Of a DNA stretch of 64,000 nt, positions 61,332 through 64,000 are shown piece after piece (within the stretch, counting starts at the first letter, position 1; each line of letters opens with the position of its first letter). The stretch comes from RYN-230 sp963717125 (GTDB taxonomy: Bacteria > Actinomycetota > Actinomycetes > Streptosporangiales > Streptosporangiaceae): the NCBI GenBank assembly GCA_963717125.1, contig CAVQVG010000019.1:372001-436000 (forward strand). The letters run 5' to 3'. Made by a program: the position numbers and the translations under genes. The notes beneath the pieces are model-generated. The model had not been told where the DNA came from. It worked only from the letters and a program-made list of their open reading frames with translations, and did not search any database.

Positions 61332-63068
61332 GTGGTGGCCGCGGCGGCCGGGCTGGCGGTATTGGCCGCGCCGCTGGCCGCGGGCGCGCCGGCGGCCGCG
61401 GGCACGGCAGCCGCCCTGCACACCGCGGTCGCGGGGGCACGCAGCGCGGCCGCGAGGGTGCGGGTTCCGCCGCCGGTGCACCGGGGGACGCTGCGTATCG
61501 CCGGGCGGGCGCAGGACGGCGCGGTGGTCAGCGCGGCCGGTTTGCACTGGTCCCCGGCCCGGCTGCCGCGCGGCATGAAGCTGCTCAGCTTCGCGGTGGC
61601 CTACACCTGGCAGACCTGCCGGGCCAACGGCACGCACTGCGTGACCGCGTCGGACTCGACCGCGACGCCGTTCGCGGCCCGGCAGTACCGTCCCGGGCAG
61701 CCCGACACGGGCAGGCGGCTGCGGGTCACCGAGACCGCGGCCGAGGTGGTCGAGACCCAGCCGGCCACGTTCACCTTCCGGGTCATCCGCCGCTCGGTGA
61801 GCCGCCTGGCCAGCGCGCCGGTCCGCGCCTACCCCCGGCATCAGCCGCCGACGGCACAGTTCATCAACGGCACCCCGGAACACCGCACCGCCTCGGACGC
61901 CGAGTACTTCCAGACCGGCGTTATGCATTACAACGGGGCCGATGGACGGCCGGCCCAGCAGTATCGGGTGGACCTCGGCCCGTGGCGGGCGCTGCCCAGC
62001 CGCCGGGTGTTCTACACCGGGATGCTCCAGCCCGGCCCGCACCAGGTGGCGGTGCGCACCGCGAACCGCGCGGGCGGCACCGTGATCCGGTTCCGCTGGC
62101 TGGTGGTGCCGCTGCCCGCACCGCTGGCCTGCCAGGGCACCTGCTGGTACCCGCCGCACCTGGCCGCCAACCACCATCCGATGCGCTGGGACTGGCAGAT
62201 CGGCCGGGTTACCCCGCTGCAGCGGACCGGTAAGCACGCGGTGGACATCTACGACATCGACGGCTTCCTCACCACCCGGGCCGAGGTGCACGCCATCGAG
62301 ACCCGCTGGCAGGCGGCCTCGCTGCCGCACCCGCGTACGGTCTGCTACCTGGACCTGGCCTGGGAGGACTACCGGCCGGACGCCAGCCCGGCGCCGTGGG
62401 GCCGGTACTTCCCGGCCGCCGCCCTCGGGAACGTGTACTACGGCTACCCCGAGGAGCGCTGGGTCGACTTCCGGCAGCTCGGCGCGCTCGCGCCGATGCT
62501 CCAGGAACGGATCGCCAGGTGTGCCCGGAAGGGCTTCGACGCGGTGGAGCTGGACGACATCGACAGCTTCGACCCGCCGTCCACCACCGGGTTCCAGCTC
62601 ACCCCGGGTGACGCGGAGAACTACCTGGCCTACGCGTTCAACGAGGTGCACCGGTACGGGATGACCGCGCTGTGGAAGAACTCGCCGTACCTGTCCTGGT
62701 GGGGCCGCCGCTACACGGACGGCGCGGTGGTCGAGGAGTGCTACGTCTACAAGATGTGCACCGCCGCGCAGCTGCGCGGCAGCCGGCAGTACGGGATCAC
62801 CTGCACCGGTCTGCACGGCATGACCCCGTGCGGCTGGGACGACTTCAGCACGGACCGGACGGCCCGCCAGCCCACCGGCAAATGGGTGGGCGAGGCCGAG
62901 TACTCAGCCGACCACTACGTGTGCGATCCCGGCCAGAAGTGCACCGGCCGGCGGTCCTTCGCTGCCTTCTGCGCGGCTGTCTATCAGCCGTCATACGGCT
63001 TCGCCGCGGTCAAGTTCGACGTCAACCTGGACGGGAAGATGTTCTTCCCGTGCCCGTACGGGACCTGA
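61332..63068 (+). CDS. Secreted GH114 endo-alpha-1,4-polygalactosaminidase-like protein
   Basis: A 578-residue protein. An Ala-rich signal region (AAAAGLAVLAAPLAAGAPAAAG) leads to a ~250-residue non-catalytic part and then a GH114 TIM barrel (about 275-578): WDWQIGRV, VDIYDIDGF, RTVCYLDLAWEDYRPD, GFDAVELDDIDSFDP and AVKFDVNLDG. GH114 cleaves alpha-1,4-linked galactosamine polymers. GTG 61332 gives a signal peptide with no basic start; a frame slip near 61330 would join GTG 61292 (VISRRARLADPGSR), supplying the missing basic n-region, so the start is uncertain. Located beside the sugar importer operon. Confidence 0.8.
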   Translation: MVAAAAGLAVLAAPLAAGAPAAAGTAAALHTAVAGARSAAARVRVPPPVHRGTLRIAGRAQDGAVVSAAGLHWSPARLPRGMKLLSFAVAYTWQTCRANGTHCVTASDSTATPFAARQYRPGQPDTGRRLRVTETAAEVVETQPATFTFRVIRRSVSRLASAPVRAYPRHQPPTAQFINGTPEHRTASDAEYFQTGVMHYNGADGRPAQQYRVDLGPWRALPSRRVFYTGMLQPGPHQVAVRTANRAGGTVIRFRWLVVPLPAPLACQGTCWYPPHLAANHHPMRWDWQIGRVTPLQRTGKHAVDIYDIDGFLTTRAEVHAIETRWQAASLPHPRTVCYLDLAWEDYRPDASPAPWGRYFPAAALGNVYYGYPEERWVDFRQLGALAPMLQERIARCARKGFDAVELDDIDSFDPPSTTGFQLTPGDAENYLAYAFNEVHRYGMTALWKNSPYLSWWGRRYTDGAVVEECYVYKMCTAAQLRGSRQYGITCTGLHGMTPCGWDDFSTDRTARQPTGKWVGEAEYSADHYVCDPGQKCTGRRSFAAFCAAVYQPSYGFAAVKFDVNLDGKMFFPCPYGT

Positions 63069-63080
63069 GACTGGCCGGTC

Positions 63081-63098
63081 CCGGGCTGGCCAGCCCGG
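63081..63098. terminator. Palindrome between convergent GH114 and kelch genes
   Basis: CCGGGCTGGCCAGCCCGG is a perfect 18-base palindrome in the 77-base gap between two convergent 3' ends, flanked by further GGCCGG/GGCCAGCCC copies. It can act as a terminator in both directions; there is no T tract. Confidence 0.55.
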
Positions 63099-63145
63099 GG
63101 CCGGCCAGCCCGGGGGGACTGGCCGGCCGCTCGGCTGCCCCCTCG

Positions 63146-64000
63146 TCAGCCGACCCGGACCTCGGCCTCGGGCGAGGCGATGCCGTTCGCCACCACCCGG
63201 AGGTCATACCGTCCGTGCGGCAGGCCGTTCGGCACCGTGAACCGGGTGTGCACGTGCCGCCGCCGGGTGGCCACGGCCATCGTGCTGTGCCCGAACGTCC
63301 GGCAGTAGTGCACGTGCCCGTCCTCGCTGACCAGCCGCACGATCGGGTAGTTGGTCGCCATCGTGGCGTCGTCGCCGTACGCCACCGCCTGGGTCATCCC
63401 GTTGAACCGCTCGCCGTGGATCTCATAGCTGTGGCCCGGCTCCAGATCACGCTGGTGCTCGGTGATGTGCGGCCGCCACTCGTCGTCCGGCTCGCCCACC
63501 GGGGTGTAGATCTCCATGGCCGGGCTGCCCGCGCAGAACAGCACCTGCCCGGTGGGCAGCAGCATCATCCGCCCGGTGAACACGTCGCCGCCCGCGTTGC
63601 CGGGCGCGGGCGCCGGGTCCAGCAGCTTGCCGTCGAACTCGAAGAACTGCCCGTTCACCGCGAAGCCGCCGTTGTTCGGCGCGGTGCCCGCGACGCACAG
63701 CACGTGGCCGTTGGGCAGCACGCAACCGGGCGCGTCGTTGGCCTTGAGCGGCTGTCCCGGTGAGCTGTCCGGGAAGTCCGGGCCCTGGACCCAGTACCCT
63801 TGTGTGGCCGGATCGTGGTCCGGGTGGTAGACGGCGGTGTGCCCGTTGCCGCCGACCTGGAACGCGGTGCCGTCCGGGCGGAGCAGGCAGGGCCCGATCT
63901 CGATGGAGAAGTTGCTTTCGACCAGCGACTGCGGCGTCTGGCCGGCGCTGACCCAGGTGCCGGCGTTGATCAGGTACTTCTCGGCGTTGGGCGGAGCGGA
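63146..64000 (-). CDS. Kelch/galactose-oxidase-like protein, C-terminal part
   Basis: The frame is open to the edge of the window, so about 284 C-terminal residues are present. Kelch-like blades recur (LLRPDGTAFQVGGNGHTAVY, VLPNGHVLCVAGTAPNN, LLPTGQVLFCAGS). They are followed by a C-terminal immunoglobulin-like domain (LEPGHSYEIHGERFNGMTQAV to PNGLPHGRYDLRVVANGIASPEAEVRV), the DUF1929-type end of galactose/glyoxal oxidase-like proteins. Whether the copper ligands are present cannot be checked without the N-terminal part. Adjacent to the GH114 gene, so a carbohydrate link is possible. Confidence 0.72.
   Translation of the reverse strand, partial: SAPPNAEKYLINAGTWVSAGQTPQSLVESNFSIEIGPCLLRPDGTAFQVGGNGHTAVYHPDHDPATQGYWVQGPDFPDSSPGQPLKANDAPGCVLPNGHVLCVAGTAPNNGGFAVNGQFFEFDGKLLDPAPAPGNAGGDVFTGRMMLLPTGQVLFCAGSPAMEIYTPVGEPDDEWRPHITEHQRDLEPGHSYEIHGERFNGMTQAVAYGDDATMATNYPIVRLVSEDGHVHYCRTFGHSTMAVATRRRHVHTRFTVPNGLPHGRYDLRVVANGIASPEAEVRVG

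Overview
The window is 64 kb of very GC-rich DNA with GTG/TTG starts, four-base ATGA overlaps and near-saturated G/C third codon positions. The gene content (KstR-type operator, NrtR-nadABC, BlaI/M56, MacSR, many LLM and flavin enzymes) points to a soil actinomycete of the Streptomyces/Streptosporangiales kind. Species cannot be told from the sequence. There are no rRNA or tRNA genes, no transposase and no CRISPR array.

Layout. 1-240: end of a DUF4097-like gene. 273-3370: DUF1214 / SDR / sulfotransferase operon behind a perfect KstR-type operator, resembling the mycobacterial Rv3531c-Rv3529c group of the cholesterol region. 3439-3948: DinB-like gene. 4041-7587 (minus): meta-cleavage lower pathway (hydratase, acylating aldehyde dehydrogenase, aldolase, and a decayed second hydratase/decarboxylase), divergent from an IclR regulator. 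8417-12498 (minus): sulfur-scavenging operon (SsuD-like, SfnG-like, SfnC/DszC-like, flavin reductase) divergent from a LysR gene. 13686-17514: two divergent pairs, PfkB kinase/BadF-type kinase and two Methyltransf_19 enzymes. 17539-22133: nadA-nadB-nadC with divergent NrtR. 22320-32184: purine catabolism (allantoicase, allantoinase, OHCU decarboxylase, HIU hydrolase, guanine-type deaminase, three-subunit xanthine dehydrogenase, urate oxidase). 32287-37307: ArsR/coiled-coil pair, GNAT, DUF7455, SRPBCC and a two-component system. 37378-40858: BlaI, M56 peptidase and SBF transporter, with uppP divergent behind BlaI-type operators. 41013-45385: MacS/MacR-like two-component system, nitroreductase, frameshifted CapK-like ligase. 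45572-49313: metH behind an apparent SAH riboswitch. 49524-52648: TetR, winged-helix AlkZ-like protein, secreted beta-helix protein. 52826-63068: amino-sugar/galactoside cluster (two PfkB kinases, DeoR, SIS isomerase, ABC importer, GH4, GH114). 63146-64000: 3' part of a kelch/galactose-oxidase-like gene.

Most notable: (i) a ~110-bp dispersed repeat in three copies that sits exactly at gene boundaries; in two copies it supplies the only usable start codon of the downstream enzyme. (ii) A metH leader whose pseudoknot strand overlaps the strand that would sequester the Shine-Dalgarno sequence, giving a readable ON-switch. (iii) A likely galactosamine-polymer utilisation system. (iv) BlaI-type operators facing uppP. 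(v) Four genes broken by single small indels (about 774, 4315, 25620 and 44431), some of which may be sequencing errors. (vi) Short in-frame tandem repeats at the ends of several proteins.
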